From contig JAPCWD010000012.1 of NCBI GenBank assembly GCA_025943965.1, positions 1 through 60,063 on the forward strand: 60,063 nt of DNA. The letters run 5' to 3'. This document shows, piece after piece, positions 32,081-41,998 of the stretch (position 1 is the first letter of the stretch; each line of letters begins with the position of its first letter). The translations under genes were made by a program, and so were the position numbers. The notes beneath the pieces are model-generated. The model saw only the letters and a list, made by a program, of their open reading frames with translations. It had not been told where the DNA came from and did not search any database. The stretch comes from Synergistaceae bacterium DZ-S4 (GTDB taxonomy: Bacteria; Synergistota; Synergistia; Synergistales; Synergistaceae).

Positions 32081-33037
32081 TCAGAAAAACCTCTTTTTCC
32101 ACAGTATCACTGTTGCAGCCACAGTGAGCATTATCGAGACAAGGCCAACAATGTAGAAACCAAGCGGGTGCGAGGTCCAGGGAACGGGCACGTTCATTCC
32201 GAAGAAGCTGGCTATCATCGTGGGTATTGCCATCACGATAGTGACAGAGGCAAGGAATTTCATGACCATGTTCAGATTGTTCGAAATAACTGAGGCAAAA
32301 GCATCCATCATTCCGGCAAGCACATCCGTCTGAATCTGTGCCATTTCTATCGCCTGATCATATTCGACCCTGACGTCATCGAGAAGCTCCTCGTCTTCCT
32401 CCCTGATTTTTATCAGGTGATTGACCTGAGTATTCGAGCATAGCCGCAGGAGACGCTCAACGACGACCCTGTTCGAGCGCAGCGACATGGAGTAGTATGT
32501 AAGCCCCTTCTGAAGGTCCAGGAGCTGAAAAAGTTCCTCGTTCTTCATAGAGAGCCTGAGGTCCTGTTCTATTTTGTCAGATTTCCTCGCCATCTGACGC
32601 AGATCCTTAAGGAAGAGCAGCGCTGAGTGATAGAGAAGCTGGAAGAGGAACCTGGTCCTTTTGAATGTGCTGAAGTACCTGTACCTCGTCTCTTTGAAGC
32701 TGTGAAGGACTTCGTTGTACTCCTGGCAGATCGTGACAAAAAAATCCGGGGTGACGACCATTCCAAGGGGTATGGTGTCGTACTCGCCGGGCCTGTCTTC
32801 GTGATTGACCGGGACGTTTATAAGTACAAGGATGTGATTGTCTTCTATCTCTATGCGGGAGGATTCTTCAGGGTCAAGCGCGGATCTTATGAAGTCCTGG
32901 GGGGCTCCGGTTATCCTTTCAGTGACCAGCAGTTCCTCTGCTGTAGGTTTTACCAGGCTTATCCAGGCGCCCGATTCAATGTTGTCCGGATCGATATCGT
33001 GGAGCCTGTCTTCAAAAGTTTTGGTTATTTTAAGCAT
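32081..33037 (-). CDS. corA: CorA-type magnesium/divalent cation channel
   Basis: A 318-residue CorA-family channel. Large cytosolic alpha/beta funnel domain (1-255) and two C-terminal spans, with the signature GMNVPVPW at the end of the first span (about 275). Pentameric by family. The start at ATG 33037 has GAGGAG upstream; the longer frame to 33118 lacks a site. Monocistronic, with the export operon starting 95 nt downstream. Confidence 0.93.
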   Translation of the reverse strand: MLKITKTFEDRLHDIDPDNIESGAWISLVKPTAEELLVTERITGAPQDFIRSALDPEESSRIEIEDNHILVLINVPVNHEDRPGEYDTIPLGMVVTPDFFVTICQEYNEVLHSFKETRYRYFSTFKRTRFLFQLLYHSALLFLKDLRQMARKSDKIEQDLRLSMKNEELFQLLDLQKGLTYYSMSLRSNRVVVERLLRLCSNTQVNHLIKIREEDEELLDDVRVEYDQAIEMAQIQTDVLAGMMDAFASVISNNLNMVMKFLASVTIVMAIPTMIASFFGMNVPVPWTSHPLGFYIVGLVSIMLTVAATVILWKKRFF

Positions 33038-33584
33038 TGGCGTCTCCTCCCCGCTCTTTTTTGAATTTCTGCGCGTTCCGGGCTGTGCAGTAATGCACAT
33101 GCCGGGTCGTGTCATCAAAAAGATGCCGTCGTGTTGTGTTCGTCAGTTAAAAATTTTAAAGTTCAACGGGAGTGAAGGGATGAAACGAAGGAAAATCTGC
33201 AGAAACTCCACACCCGGCAGCGCCGGGTGCTTGTAAAAAAGCGCAGCCCGGGCTAGAAAATATTCACTAAGCGTCCTTGAGGTTCAGGACTGGGACTGGA
33301 ACTATCCATGGACTGCTCCTTCCTTCGGGTATTTCCCGACATATTGCTTTCTCGCATAAAGTTTAGTGCTTGGCCTCCCTTAGGTCAAGCTGAAATTTAT
33401 CATTATCCCTTATGACAGAATAATAAAAAAGACAAAACAGGGTTTTTGCCTTGAGATCATATTCCGGAGGGCTCGGCTCCGTCTGCACCAGGATCGGGCT
33501 GCCTTACCGGGGAAAAGAGCAAAAAAACATCCCGGGCCGCAAGCAGCGCCCGGGATATCGGGAAGACTGAGCAGATCGTAAAAA
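33038..33584. other. corA upstream region and rpsI terminator
   Basis: About 550 bp without a firm gene. Holds a GC hairpin CACCCGGC-gct-GCCGGGTG near 33213-33231 in the corA leader and the rpsI terminator at 33521-33556. I looked for a magnesium riboswitch (M-box) and could not recognise one. A tiny minus-strand frame near 33268-33320 with a good SD would encode only 18-34 residues and is left uncalled. Confidence 0.5.
33521..33556 (-). terminator. Terminator of rplM-rpsI
   Basis: Stem ATCCCGGGC / GCCCGGGAT, then G and seven Ts on the minus strand, 28 nt after the rpsI stop. Confidence 0.93.
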
Positions 33585-34004
33585 CTAACGCTTTGAGAAC
33601 TGCTTGTTTGCCCTTGCGCCCTTGAGTCCGACCTTCTTGCGCTCGACCATGCGTGAGTCGCGGGTAAGAAGTCCTGCCTTCTTGAGGGAGGGACGCGCTG
33701 CAGGGTACATCTTGAGGATCGCCCTTGCCACGCCGAGGCGCACCGCGCCGGCCTGGCCGGTGAGTCCGCCGCCGTGGGCGTTGACGAATACGTCGATCTT
33801 GCCCTCAACTCCGGCGACCTTGATAGGCTGGAGAGCGAGAGTGGCCCAATAGTATCTGGGAAGGTAATCCTTTACCTCCCTGTTGTTGATGAGAAATTTA
33901 CCGTCACCTTCGCAGATACGTACGCGGGCGATAGCGTTCTTTCTTCTGCCTGTACCCCAAATGAAGGATACAGGGGCTGCTGTCTCTGTCTTTTTAACTG
34001 CCAT
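33585..34004 (-). CDS. rpsI: 30S ribosomal protein S9
   Basis: 139 residues. WGTGRRKNAIARVRI near the start and the C-terminal KKVGLKGARANKQFSKR, whose last Arg reaches the P-site tRNA, identify S9. It has a few extra N-terminal residues compared with E. coli. Follows rplM by 18 nt, the universal order. Confidence 0.97.
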   Translation of the reverse strand: MAVKKTETAAPVSFIWGTGRRKNAIARVRICEGDGKFLINNREVKDYLPRYYWATLALQPIKVAGVEGKIDVFVNAHGGGLTGQAGAVRLGVARAILKMYPAARPSLKKAGLLTRDSRMVERKKVGLKGARANKQFSKR

Positions 34005-34022
34005 AGTTTACACCCCTATCTC

Positions 34023-34457
34023 CTAGTCTATCTGCTCGGGCTTCTGAGCCTGATGGGGATGGCTCGGACCGGCATATACTTTAAGTTTGCGGTACATATC
34101 GCGTCCTAGTTTGGTCTTGGGAAGCATGCCCCATACGACCCTTTCGATCAGACGCTCCGGACGGCGCTCAAGGACCTCCTGGTAAGTGAGAGTCTTCAGT
34201 CCGCCGGGGTAAAGACTGTGTGTAGTGATCGTGGACTGCAGGAGTTTCTTGCCTGTAAGTCCGACCTTCTCAGCATTGACCACTACAACGAAATCGCCGG
34301 TGTCAACGTGAGGCGTGTACGTCGGCTTGTGTTTTCCCGAAAGGATACGGGCTACCTGAACTGCCAGACGGCCAAGGTGTTTGTCTGTCGCGTCGATGAC
34401 GTACCATTTGCGCTCGACTTCCGCACCCTTAGCCATGAAAGAACGTGTGCCTATCAT
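34023..34457 (-). CDS. rplM: 50S ribosomal protein L13
   Basis: 144 residues. [38 protein letters not shown] and [17 protein letters not shown] are diagnostic. Strong AGGAGG before the ATG. A conserved-looking hairpin at 34533-34569 lies in its leader. Confidence 0.97.
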   Translation of the reverse strand: MIGTRSFMAKGAEVERKWYVIDATDKHLGRLAVQVARILSGKHKPTYTPHVDTGDFVVVVNAEKVGLTGKKLLQSTITTHSLYPGGLKTLTYQEVLERRPERLIERVVWGMLPKTKLGRDMYRKLKVYAGPSHPHQAQKPEQID

Positions 34458-34532
34458 GGATCTTCCTCCTCAAAAAAGTGGAACACTAATTTTTATTTTT
34501 TATATTTCTCAAAGCTACCCTTCCGGCTCCCT

Positions 34533-34569
34533 GAAGCCGTGGCATTCGTGCCTTGCGGCACCGGGCTTC
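34533..34569 (-). promoter_or_regulatory. Leader hairpin upstream of rplM
   Basis: Outer stem GAAGCC / GGCTTC and inner stem GTGCC-ttgc-GGCAC, about 75 nt before the rplM start, with no U-run. Could be an autoregulatory L13 leader or a weak terminator of the preceding gene. Confidence 0.5.
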
Positions 34570-34611
34570 GGAGACACTGTCCGTTAACGTGGGGGAAAAC
34601 AGACCGTGGGG

Positions 34612-35655
34612 CTAGAGTACGCGTTCAAGCCTCTGATTTTCAATTATTCCGGGAAGACGTCCGCGCTTCGCGATCGGCCTTCCGTCGACCATTTTAAGGT
34701 CCATGGTCATATCCCTCTGGGTACCGTGTGTAATGTAGCTCCCTACTCCGTAAACAGAAGCGCCTGCATCGTTCATCAGTCTGATGCGGTCAGGGGTCAG
34801 CCCCCCCGTCGCTATGACCTGGACTTTGCTGTATCCTGCCTTGTCAAGACGCCATCTGATCTCGCGGACCAAGTCCGGCGTGACGCCGCCGCGCTCTCCG
34901 GGTGTATCGAGCCTTATGCCTGAAAGTTTGTCGCCCAGGCATTCCGCGACCCGGATAGTCTCTTCCGCTTCATCCTTGAAGGTATCCACAAGCACTATGC
35001 GCGGTTCCTCTGCAGGTATCTGGCTGTCGTAAAGCTTTGCGAGCCTGACTGTGTCACCTACTATCAAAATGGCCGCATGGGGGATGGTCCCCTTCGGCTC
35101 TTCACCGCACAGCTTCGCCGCAAGTATGCAGCTCATCGCGCTGCAGCCGGCAATTTTCGCGGCCCTCTCCATTACGGGGGCTACTGCAGGGTGCACATGC
35201 CTCGCGCCGAAACAGAGAACATTGCGACCTTCAGCCGCATCCACACACTCTCTTGCCGCAGTGGCCCAGCCTGTAGAAGAGGCGAGCATCCCAAGCAGCA
35301 CTGTTTCATAAAGCCCAAAAGACTCATAGGTGCCTGTGATCCGCATCAGCACCTCTTTTGCTTCGAAAGCGGAACCCTCTGGGACAGCCTCGACAACAGG
35401 CGGTTCAGGGAATGTCCTGAAAAGCCGGAGGACTTCTTCGATCCCGGCAAAGATGCCGCTCTTTCTTGTGAAAACCTCTGCTGTCACGGGCGTTTCAAGG
35501 AGTCCTGCCGAGCGCAGGACGTCTCTTGTCTTCAAAAAATAGATGTCTGTTGTCCAGCCTGTAAGCAGCTCTTCGTGCGTTGCCGAAAAAAGACGGCCTT
35601 CCGTCTCATGGAAGGAGACGATGTCCTTTTGGCTGTCAAGCCTTTTGAGCGGCAT
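34612..35655 (-). CDS. pncB: Nicotinate phosphoribosyltransferase
   Basis: A 347-residue enzyme joining nicotinate and PRPP to nicotinate mononucleotide in NAD salvage. Recognisable blocks are LLTGWTTDIYFLKTRDVL at the start, GARHVHPAVAPVME near 148, VDTFKDEAEETIRVA near 225, SGIRLDTPGERGGVTPDLVR and the C-terminal IATGGLTPDRIRLMNDAG. Shorter than E. coli PncB (400) but typical of the short clostridial-type enzyme. Ten nt after secG. Confidence 0.9.
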   Translation of the reverse strand: MPLKRLDSQKDIVSFHETEGRLFSATHEELLTGWTTDIYFLKTRDVLRSAGLLETPVTAEVFTRKSGIFAGIEEVLRLFRTFPEPPVVEAVPEGSAFEAKEVLMRITGTYESFGLYETVLLGMLASSTGWATAARECVDAAEGRNVLCFGARHVHPAVAPVMERAAKIAGCSAMSCILAAKLCGEEPKGTIPHAAILIVGDTVRLAKLYDSQIPAEEPRIVLVDTFKDEAEETIRVAECLGDKLSGIRLDTPGERGGVTPDLVREIRWRLDKAGYSKVQVIATGGLTPDRIRLMNDAGASVYGVGSYITHGTQRDMTMDLKMVDGRPIAKRGRLPGIIENQRLERVL

Positions 35656-35664
35656 GGCGACGGC

Positions 35665-35892
35665 CTATCTTACGACGACCTGCAGGATCGAAAGCACCAT
35701 AAAGGCAAGCATCAGTCCCGCAGTTATCTTGGTCAGGGATGACATGCGCTGCCATGTTCCTCCCGTATCTGCCTGAGTGCCGCCTCCGCCGAAGGCTCCG
35801 GTGAATCCGCCGCTTTTCCTGTGCTGCATCATTATAACTCCGATCAGAGCTACACAAACAAGGATGTGAAGTATTCCAAGAAGGATTTTCAC
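35665..35892 (-). CDS. secG: Protein translocase subunit SecG
   Basis: A 75-residue protein with two spans (about 2-20 and 52-70) around a Gly-rich loop (GGFTGAFGGGGTQ), standard SecG. The start is taken at GTG 35892, 8 nt after GGAGG; the GTG at 35901 is too close to that site. Confidence 0.9.
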   Translation of the reverse strand: MKILLGILHILVCVALIGVIMMQHRKSGGFTGAFGGGGTQADTGGTWQRMSSLTKITAGLMLAFMVLSILQVVVR

Positions 35893-35933
35893 AAACCACA
35901 CCTCCAGGGGTTTTCTCTATTCCGGCGGCCGGA

Positions 35934-36566
35934 TCACTGTCCCTGCACAGACCGGGATTTTTCCATAGTACGTACAGCATAGTATTTTAACACAGGTATG
36001 AGCATTTCTGCTATACCTTTTATTGCCATAGCCCTATGGGAAATTTTTGTCTTTATCTGATCTCCAAGTTCGGAAAATGTGGCATCATATCCGTCAGGTA
36101 TGAATATGGGATCATAACCGAAACCGCCGCTGCCGCAAGGCTTTGATGATATTGTACCGCTGCAGATGCCCTTGTATACGAGCGGGTCCTCCCTGTCGGG
36201 GAATACGACCGCTATGCAGGAGACAAAGCGGGCTCTCCTGTCCTCTACGCTCTCCATTTTGGAAAGAAGCCATATTGTCCTGTCAGCGTCGCTGCCCGGG
36301 ACCGCGCGGGCTGAATGCACCCCGGGGGATCCTCCGAGGGCAAAGACTTCCAGGCCGCTGTCATCGGCGAGCGCAGCCATACCAAGCGCTTCAGACCAGG
36401 CCCTTGCTTTGAGCAGCGCATTTTCTTCGTAACTTTCGCCTGTCTCATCTACCTCTATCGGAGCATCAGAATCTCCGCCGTAAATGAGCTCTACTCCTAT
36501 CGGTCTGAAGGCCTCTTTCATTTCACGGTACTTGTTCCTGTTGCTGCTTGCCAGAACTATCTTCAT
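35934..36566 (-). CDS. rdgB: XTP/dITP diphosphatase (RdgB/HAM1)
   Basis: 210 residues. Hydrolyses non-canonical purine nucleoside triphosphates. LASSNRNKYREMKEAFRP at the start, ALADDSGLEVFALGGSPGVH near 67, GGFGYDPIFIPDGYDATFSE near 148, and SHRAMAIKG at the end are family hallmarks. Overlaps the rph stop by 4 nt (ATGA). Confidence 0.95.
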   Translation of the reverse strand: MKIVLASSNRNKYREMKEAFRPIGVELIYGGDSDAPIEVDETGESYEENALLKARAWSEALGMAALADDSGLEVFALGGSPGVHSARAVPGSDADRTIWLLSKMESVEDRRARFVSCIAVVFPDREDPLVYKGICSGTISSKPCGSGGFGYDPIFIPDGYDATFSELGDQIKTKISHRAMAIKGIAEMLIPVLKYYAVRTMEKSRSVQGQ

Positions 36567-37309
36567 CTCAGAAGAACCGCTTTTTCCTCTTCGGTCAGTT
36601 CAAGCGCTTCCGCCTGGATCCGGTGTATCTCACAGATGCCCCTCCATCCCAGAGAGAGGATCTCGTCCAGTTCTGCGCCGGAGAATACACCTCCCTCGCC
36701 TGTGCCCTGGAGTTCCACGAATTCTCTCTTTGACGTCATCACTATATTTGCATCGACTTCCGCGGCAGAATCCTCTTCATAGCAGAGGTCAAGCATCGGC
36801 ACTCCGTTTACCTTGCCTGCGCTGACAGCACCTATTTGAGTCTTCAGAGGGATCTCATTGATCATTGAGTTGGCGGCCATCCATCTCAGAGCGTCAAAAA
36901 GAGCGACAAAGCCGGCGGATATCGAGGCTGTCCTCGTTCCGCCGTCTGCCTGAAGGACATCACAGTCTATCCAGATCGTCCTCTCGCCAAGCTTCGACAT
37001 GTCCACCGCGGCCCTGAGTGATCTGCCGATCAGCCGCTGGATCTCTGTTCCCCTTCCGTTGGGTTTGCCTTTGCTGATGTCCCTCTGCGTCCTCTGGTGC
37101 GTGGATCTCGGGAGCATGGAGTACTCTGCGCTGATCCACCCGCTGCCGGTGCCTCTCATGAAGGGAGGCACCTTGTCCTCCACAGAGGCAGTGCACAGCA
37201 CTTTTGTATTGCCCCATTCGACCAGCGCCGACCCTTCGGCGTACCTGCTGAAATTCCTCTGGAACATTATCGGTCTCAGTTCAAATGGTTCTCTTCCGTC
37301 TATCCTCAT
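36563..37309 (-). CDS. rph: Ribonuclease PH
   Basis: A 248-residue phosphorolytic 3'-exoribonuclease trimming tRNA ends. RIDGREPFELRPI, VLCTASVEDKVPPFMRGTGS, TEIQRLIGRSLRAAVD and DCDVLQADGGTRTASISAG are intact. I use ATG 37309, 9 nt after GGAG; the ATG at 37339 would overlap the preceding gene. Confidence 0.95.
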   Translation of the reverse strand: MRIDGREPFELRPIMFQRNFSRYAEGSALVEWGNTKVLCTASVEDKVPPFMRGTGSGWISAEYSMLPRSTHQRTQRDISKGKPNGRGTEIQRLIGRSLRAAVDMSKLGERTIWIDCDVLQADGGTRTASISAGFVALFDALRWMAANSMINEIPLKTQIGAVSAGKVNGVPMLDLCYEEDSAAEVDANIVMTSKREFVELQGTGEGGVFSGAELDEILSLGWRGICEIHRIQAEALELTEEEKAVLLR

Positions 37310-37323
37310 CGTCCGATGCTCCG

Positions 37324-38199
37324 TTAACTGATCTCCCATGGTTTTGTGAGATCCACGGGAGCCTTTTCACCCGACTCTTTGCCGTCGATATAGAATTTTA
37401 CTTTTTTGATCGGCGGGAAGTTATCTCTCATAGTACGGACAAGTCCGGTGATCACCATTGACGCCTTGTCTTTGCCCAGTGTCTTCAGCGAGGTGCCGAA
37501 CGCTCCCGTCATGTCAAGGTAGAGCCAGTCCCCGCTCCGGAAAACGTTGAGCACCCGCGAGCTGTTGTCCAGCATCTGAGTCTCTTTAAGCCCGTCTATG
37601 TAGACAGAGACCACCTTTTCGATATCCTCCTCGACCATTCCCTTTTTGATCTCTATCTCCCTTTCGGTGAATGTCTTGCCCTCCGGTATGAAGAGGTCAT
37701 ATTTGACATTTCCAGATCCGTTGGAAACATTGGCGCCGGAAACCACTCTTGATGCCTCCGTTCCGCTCCCTACAACATTTCCCACTCTTGGACCGCCTTT
37801 TTTATCCGCCCAGTTGAAAAAATAGTTGGCTCCGAGGTATCCGCAGACGAAAAAGATCGCAAGAAGGGCGACCCAGGCGAAGATCCTGACCAGCAGGGGG
37901 GCTTTTTTGCTCTCGTCCTCCTCTTCCTCCTCGAACTCGTCGTCATTGAAGCTTTCTTCAAATCTTGCGCGTGATCTCTCTGCCTGTACGTCATCATCGC
38001 CGCGGCCCTTTCCGGTGTATCTTGCGAAAAATCCCGCTTTGAGGTTCTCGTTATCTTCCTCCCCGGCCCTCTTTCTCTCCGGAGAGACCCTTTCCTTCTG
38101 TTGCGCAGAGACGCGCTTTTCCGAGGGTTCGTCGAATATTTCTTCTTCTTTTTTCTTTCTGACTATAAAATGGCGGGTTCTTTCCTCAGGATCCCTCAT
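37324..38199 (-). CDS. GerMN-domain membrane protein
   Basis: 291 residues. A highly charged cytosolic N-terminus (1-108, with an EEEEEDESKK run), one span (about 106-126, LVRIFAWVALLAIFFVCGYL), then an exported part ending in a GerMN domain (about 165-285): KYDLFIPEGKTFTEREIEI and the late SMVITGLVRTMRDNFPPIKK. GerMN domains occur in spore-germination and cell-wall-associated proteins; here the neighbour is an amidase, which suggests an envelope role. The organism need not sporulate. Confidence 0.85.
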   Translation of the reverse strand: MRDPEERTRHFIVRKKKEEEIFDEPSEKRVSAQQKERVSPERKRAGEEDNENLKAGFFARYTGKGRGDDDVQAERSRARFEESFNDDEFEEEEEDESKKAPLLVRIFAWVALLAIFFVCGYLGANYFFNWADKKGGPRVGNVVGSGTEASRVVSGANVSNGSGNVKYDLFIPEGKTFTEREIEIKKGMVEEDIEKVVSVYIDGLKETQMLDNSSRVLNVFRSGDWLYLDMTGAFGTSLKTLGKDKASMVITGLVRTMRDNFPPIKKVKFYIDGKESGEKAPVDLTKPWEIS

Positions 38200-38221
38200 T
38201 CTTTATTCCTCCCGTATACGA

Positions 38222-39523
38222 TCACTGCACTGTCACCGGATGTTCGTTGATGTAGGTCGCGATACCCTTTGCAAAGCTTCTGCAGAGAGCTTCCCTGTAG
38301 CTCGCCGTATTCAGCTTCGCCGCCTCCGCCCTGTCCGTAAGGTAGCCCATTTCGATCAGGACGGAAGGCATGCCCGCGCCTCTCAGTACATAGAAAGGCG
38401 CCTGTCTGACCTTCCGCATCGGGAGTCCCGATGACTGTGCCGAACTGTGCAGGACTTCAGTCAGGGTAGTGCTTTCGTTTATCTTGTCGTTCTGCTGCAT
38501 GTCCCCAAGTATTTTGAGGAGCAGCCTTGTCTTCTGGTCAGCCCGCTGTACGTCCTGCGCGGTTTCCGCTCCCCCGCTTATTTCCTTGTTTTCGTATATG
38601 GCCAGCTGCATTGCGTCTTTGTCCGACGGGGGGGCCATAATATAAAACTCAAGCCCGGCGGCGTATTTGCCTTTGGGCATCGCGTTGCAGTGTATGCTTA
38701 CGAATACGTTCGCTTTGCTGTCGTTGGCAAAGGCTGTCCGCTCTCCCAGCTTTAGATAGACGTCGGTCTTTCTGGTGTATCGCACATCTATGCCATATTC
38801 CTCAAGTATCTTTCCGAGTTCAAGGGCAGCCTTCAGGTTTATGTCCTTCTCCCTTATGCCGTTGGCCATGGCACCGGGGTCGTGTCCTCCGTGCCCCGCA
38901 TCGAGCACCACCACAGGCCTTTTGCTTCCGGGAGCGATCTTTACGGGAGTCAGCACAGCCGCAGGTTTTTTCTCTTCTCCGGCAGCTTTTTCAGGTTCTG
39001 TCATTTCAGGCTTTGCAGGTTTTTCGAGCTCGGCCGGTGCCTCCTTCAGAGGTTCCTCTTTGGCCGGTTCCTTCTTTGCCTCCTCTGCCTGAGGAGGTGT
39101 CACATCAGGCTCGGACCATCTCATCCCGGGTTTTCTGCCAATATTTGAGTAAAACTGATCCAGGACTGTCACCATGGTTTTCGAGTCGGCCCACCAGTGT
39201 CCGTCTTTGACCTCTATCGGATAAGGCAGGCTGATTATCGAACCGTTTACCCTCACTACGCTGGAATTGTTCCAGAACTCCATCTTCTTGCCGTCTATCA
39301 CCACTACTATGCCCTGAAGATTGCCAGACCTTGCAAGTCCGAGTGCAGAAATGACCTCTTCTATGGCTACGTCCTTCCCCTTCAGTGCGTTTGTCCTCGC
39401 GGATATGTCCCCCTTCTTAATGTCGCCGTACCAGAGGGAAAGGTTTTCCGCACAGGCTGCTCCGGCAGCCATTGCTGCAATGAAGAGAGCTATGGCCAGC
39501 ATCGTTGATATTTTCTTATTCAC
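38222..39523 (-). CDS. N-acetylmuramoyl-L-alanine amidase (Amidase_3)
   Basis: 433 residues, exported (signal peptide about 1-25). The middle is a charged linker rich in Glu, Pro, Ala and Lys (about 145-205). The C-terminal zinc amidase has [13 protein letters not shown] (His ligand), the Glu of [20 protein letters not shown] (His ligand) and the catalytic Glu in [10 protein letters not shown]. It cuts the stem peptide from muramic acid during division or turnover. GTG 39523 overlaps the pmbA stop by 8 nt. Confidence 0.92.
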   Translation of the reverse strand: MNKKISTMLAIALFIAAMAAGAACAENLSLWYGDIKKGDISARTNALKGKDVAIEEVISALGLARSGNLQGIVVVIDGKKMEFWNNSSVVRVNGSIISLPYPIEVKDGHWWADSKTMVTVLDQFYSNIGRKPGMRWSEPDVTPPQAEEAKKEPAKEEPLKEAPAELEKPAKPEMTEPEKAAGEEKKPAAVLTPVKIAPGSKRPVVVLDAGHGGHDPGAMANGIREKDINLKAALELGKILEEYGIDVRYTRKTDVYLKLGERTAFANDSKANVFVSIHCNAMPKGKYAAGLEFYIMAPPSDKDAMQLAIYENKEISGGAETAQDVQRADQKTRLLLKILGDMQQNDKINESTTLTEVLHSSAQSSGLPMRKVRQAPFYVLRGAGMPSVLIEMGYLTDRAEAAKLNTASYREALCRSFAKGIATYINEHPVTVQ

Positions 39524-40877
39524 CCGCAACAACAATATTTTCCACCACCAATGTCGGAGCCGCTGTGGATCCGAAGAATTCAAGGTCGGAGCCGACAGCG
39601 GCTATATTATTCAGAAGGCTTTTCAGGTTTGACGCGATAGTTATCCCGCTGACAGGCCTTGTTATCTTCCCCTTTTCGATCAGATGTCCCTTTGCCCCGA
39701 CCGAGAAGTCTCCGCTGATGGGATCTATCGTATGGAGCCCCATCATATCTGTTAAGAAAAGTCCTGACCCTACGCCGGATATGAGTTTTTCGGGGCCTTC
39801 GCTTCCTGCTTCCAACAGAACATTGGTATTTCCCACCTCAGGCAGAGAGGACATTCCCCTGCATGCATTGCCTGTTGAGGCAACTCCGTCTTTCCATGCA
39901 TACTGAAGATTATACAGGTAGGACCGGGCGATACCGCCTTCGATCAGGACAGTCCTGCCTGTGGGCACCCCCTCTGAATCCCACGAACCCGTTCCGGCTT
40001 TCCATGGTATCCTTCCGTCATCTATAAGGGTAACACAGGAGGACGCAATTTTCTCCCCCAAACAGCCCTTCATCATTGACCTTCCCTTGTGTATCTCAGG
40101 CGCGCAGAAGAGGTCCCCGATGACCTCCACAAGTGATGACGCGGTTTCCGGGTCGATGACGATAGTATAAGGGCCCGTCCTTATCGGCTTTCCGCCAAGC
40201 GCCGAGACCGTCTTCTCAACTGCCCTGAGCGCGGTCTGTTTTATGTCCAGCTCATCCAGCCGCCTTGATTCGAGACCGTAACCTCCTATCTCAGTGTTGG
40301 TGCCGTCATCGGCTATGACTGTTACGACGCAGCTCGCGCTGCTTCCGCGCTCCCAGCCGGCAAGTCCGGTACTGGTGCAGTAGAAGGACGACCCCCATCC
40401 GTCATTCCAGGATGCGCTCCTTACCGAGATAACTTTTTTATCAGCTGATCTCGCATATCCCGTCATTTCACGGCAGTATTCCATTCGTTTCTGAGGAGTA
40501 ACGGCAACTATCTGAGGATCTTCAAGGTCAAGCGCGGGGTCTGAGACCATTTCCCCATCGTAAAGCATTATGCCTTCCTCCGGTTCGGAATTCCTGCAGT
40601 TGACAAGGCTCCATTCCGCCAACTCCTTAAGCGAGAGCCTGTCCAGCCTGTTTCCGTAGGATATCCCCTGCCTGCCGTCTGACATGATAGTCCTTACTCC
40701 AATGCCCGCAGTAAAGCCGGTCACGCACTCTTCGATCTCCCCGTCCTTGAGGGAAAGTCCCGAACCGGCGCCTTCGGAATAAAGTACGTCAGCCGCCGAT
40801 GCCCCTCCGCGCAGAGCCTCATCCAGTATCCATCCTGACATGGATTCGACTTCTTCACGGGAAAGGAATTCGGTCAC
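39516..40877 (-). CDS. pmbA: TldD/PmbA-family protein (PmbA/TldE-like)
   Basis: 453 residues. No HExxxH zinc motif is visible, which fits the PmbA (TldE) subunit rather than TldD. In E. coli the TldD-TldE pair is a protease maturing microcin B17 and degrading CcdA. The N-terminal domain has [17 protein letters not shown]; the C-terminal domain has [16 protein letters not shown] and [17 protein letters not shown]. No tldD gene is in this window, so a partner elsewhere or independent action must be assumed. Overlaps the aldolase gene by 4 nt. Confidence 0.9.
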   Translation of the reverse strand: MTEFLSREEVESMSGWILDEALRGGASAADVLYSEGAGSGLSLKDGEIEECVTGFTAGIGVRTIMSDGRQGISYGNRLDRLSLKELAEWSLVNCRNSEPEEGIMLYDGEMVSDPALDLEDPQIVAVTPQKRMEYCREMTGYARSADKKVISVRSASWNDGWGSSFYCTSTGLAGWERGSSASCVVTVIADDGTNTEIGGYGLESRRLDELDIKQTALRAVEKTVSALGGKPIRTGPYTIVIDPETASSLVEVIGDLFCAPEIHKGRSMMKGCLGEKIASSCVTLIDDGRIPWKAGTGSWDSEGVPTGRTVLIEGGIARSYLYNLQYAWKDGVASTGNACRGMSSLPEVGNTNVLLEAGSEGPEKLISGVGSGLFLTDMMGLHTIDPISGDFSVGAKGHLIEKGKITRPVSGITIASNLKSLLNNIAAVGSDLEFFGSTAAPTLVVENIVVAGE

Positions 40878-41908
40878 TGAGAGATCACCTCAAGTATTAT
40901 CGACGCGGCCCTTTCGACATCTTCCCTGTCTACGTCGAGATGGGTAACAAGACGTACCCTTCTGGGCGACAGTGCGTTGAGAAGCAGTCCGCGTTCCCTG
41001 CAGGCACTGACAAAACGCTCGTCCGAAGGGTAGCCGTCAAGCATCGGAAAGAATATCATGTTCGTCATATTAGGAACTTCTTCTACATGGACCCCTCCCT
41101 TTATCAGGAGTTCAGACAGAAGTTTTGCATTGTCATGGTCTTCGGAAAGCCTCGGTATGTTGTTTTTAAGCGCGTACAGCCCAGCAGCCGCGGCTATCCC
41201 TACCTGACGCTGGGCTCCGCCGATGCGCTTCCTGGCCTTTTTAGCCCTTTCAATGAATTCGTGAGATCCGCAGAGCATCGACCCCATAGGCGCCCCGAGA
41301 CCCTTGGAGAGGCAGAACTGGACAGAATCGATCTCATCGGTAAATGCCTTCACATCCACTCCGTGGAAAACGGATGCGTTGAATATCCTCGCTCCGTCGA
41401 GGTGCACATGAAAACCCAGCTTGTGTCCCTCTCCCGCAACTTCGGCAAAGCGTTCCGGCGATACCGCTATCCCCCCCGTGTAGTTGTGGGTATTTTCGAG
41501 ACAGAGTATAGTCGTGTCAGGGTGGTGGATGTTGTTGTCAGCCCTGTTTGCGGGGGCCAGGTCAGCTGCTGCGGGAATTCCCTCGTCGTCATTGAGAGGG
41601 TAGGGGCATAGTCCCGCGATCGCGGAAAAGCCTCCGACTTCGGCATTCCATACATGGGACCGCTTCCCTGCAAGGAGGCTCTCCCCGTGGCGCCCCGCCG
41701 AGAGAAAGGCAAGCAGATTGCCCATTGTGCCTGAACATGTATATATGGCCGCCTCTTTGCCCGTAAGTTCGGCTGCATATTCTGACAGTGCGTTTGAAGA
41801 AGGATCGTCGCCGTATATGTCGTCTCCCACTTCAGCGCAAGCCATTATCCTGCGCATCTCTTCGGAAGGCTTGGTAACCGTGTCGCTGCGGAAATCCATT
41901 ATTTTCAT
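40874..41908 (-). CDS. ltaE: Low-specificity threonine aldolase
   Basis: A 344-residue PLP enzyme of fold type I splitting threonine to glycine and acetaldehyde. MDFRSDTVTKPSEEM at the start, EVGDDIYGDDPS, HLDGARIFNAS (PLP-phosphate region), and the Schiff-base Lys in VQFCLSKGLGAPMGSML (about 200). ATG 41908 follows GGGGGT by 9 nt; the frame opens 8 codons earlier. Fits amino-acid fermentation. Confidence 0.92.
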   Translation of the reverse strand: MKIMDFRSDTVTKPSEEMRRIMACAEVGDDIYGDDPSSNALSEYAAELTGKEAAIYTCSGTMGNLLAFLSAGRHGESLLAGKRSHVWNAEVGGFSAIAGLCPYPLNDDEGIPAAADLAPANRADNNIHHPDTTILCLENTHNYTGGIAVSPERFAEVAGEGHKLGFHVHLDGARIFNASVFHGVDVKAFTDEIDSVQFCLSKGLGAPMGSMLCGSHEFIERAKKARKRIGGAQRQVGIAAAAGLYALKNNIPRLSEDHDNAKLLSELLIKGGVHVEEVPNMTNMIFFPMLDGYPSDERFVSACRERGLLLNALSPRRVRLVTHLDVDREDVERAASIILEVISQ

Positions 41909-41998
41909 GATCTTGATACCCCCATAGGTCAATTATTTTTTATTATGAAGCATGCCTTGCTGCAGTATTCTATATGCAGGGATCATTATACGCTGTTT

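Noticed and set aside
33268..33400. Very short minus-strand frame with good SD upstream of corA
   Set aside because: 18-34 codons, low complexity (SSSPSPEP) and no conservation evidence.
33038..33584. M-box magnesium riboswitch upstream of corA
   Set aside because: Only one GC hairpin is visible; the multi-helix M-box core could not be identified.
37324..38199. GerMN protein as evidence that the organism sporulates
   Set aside because: GerMN domains are widespread in non-spore-formers and no spore gene is in the window.
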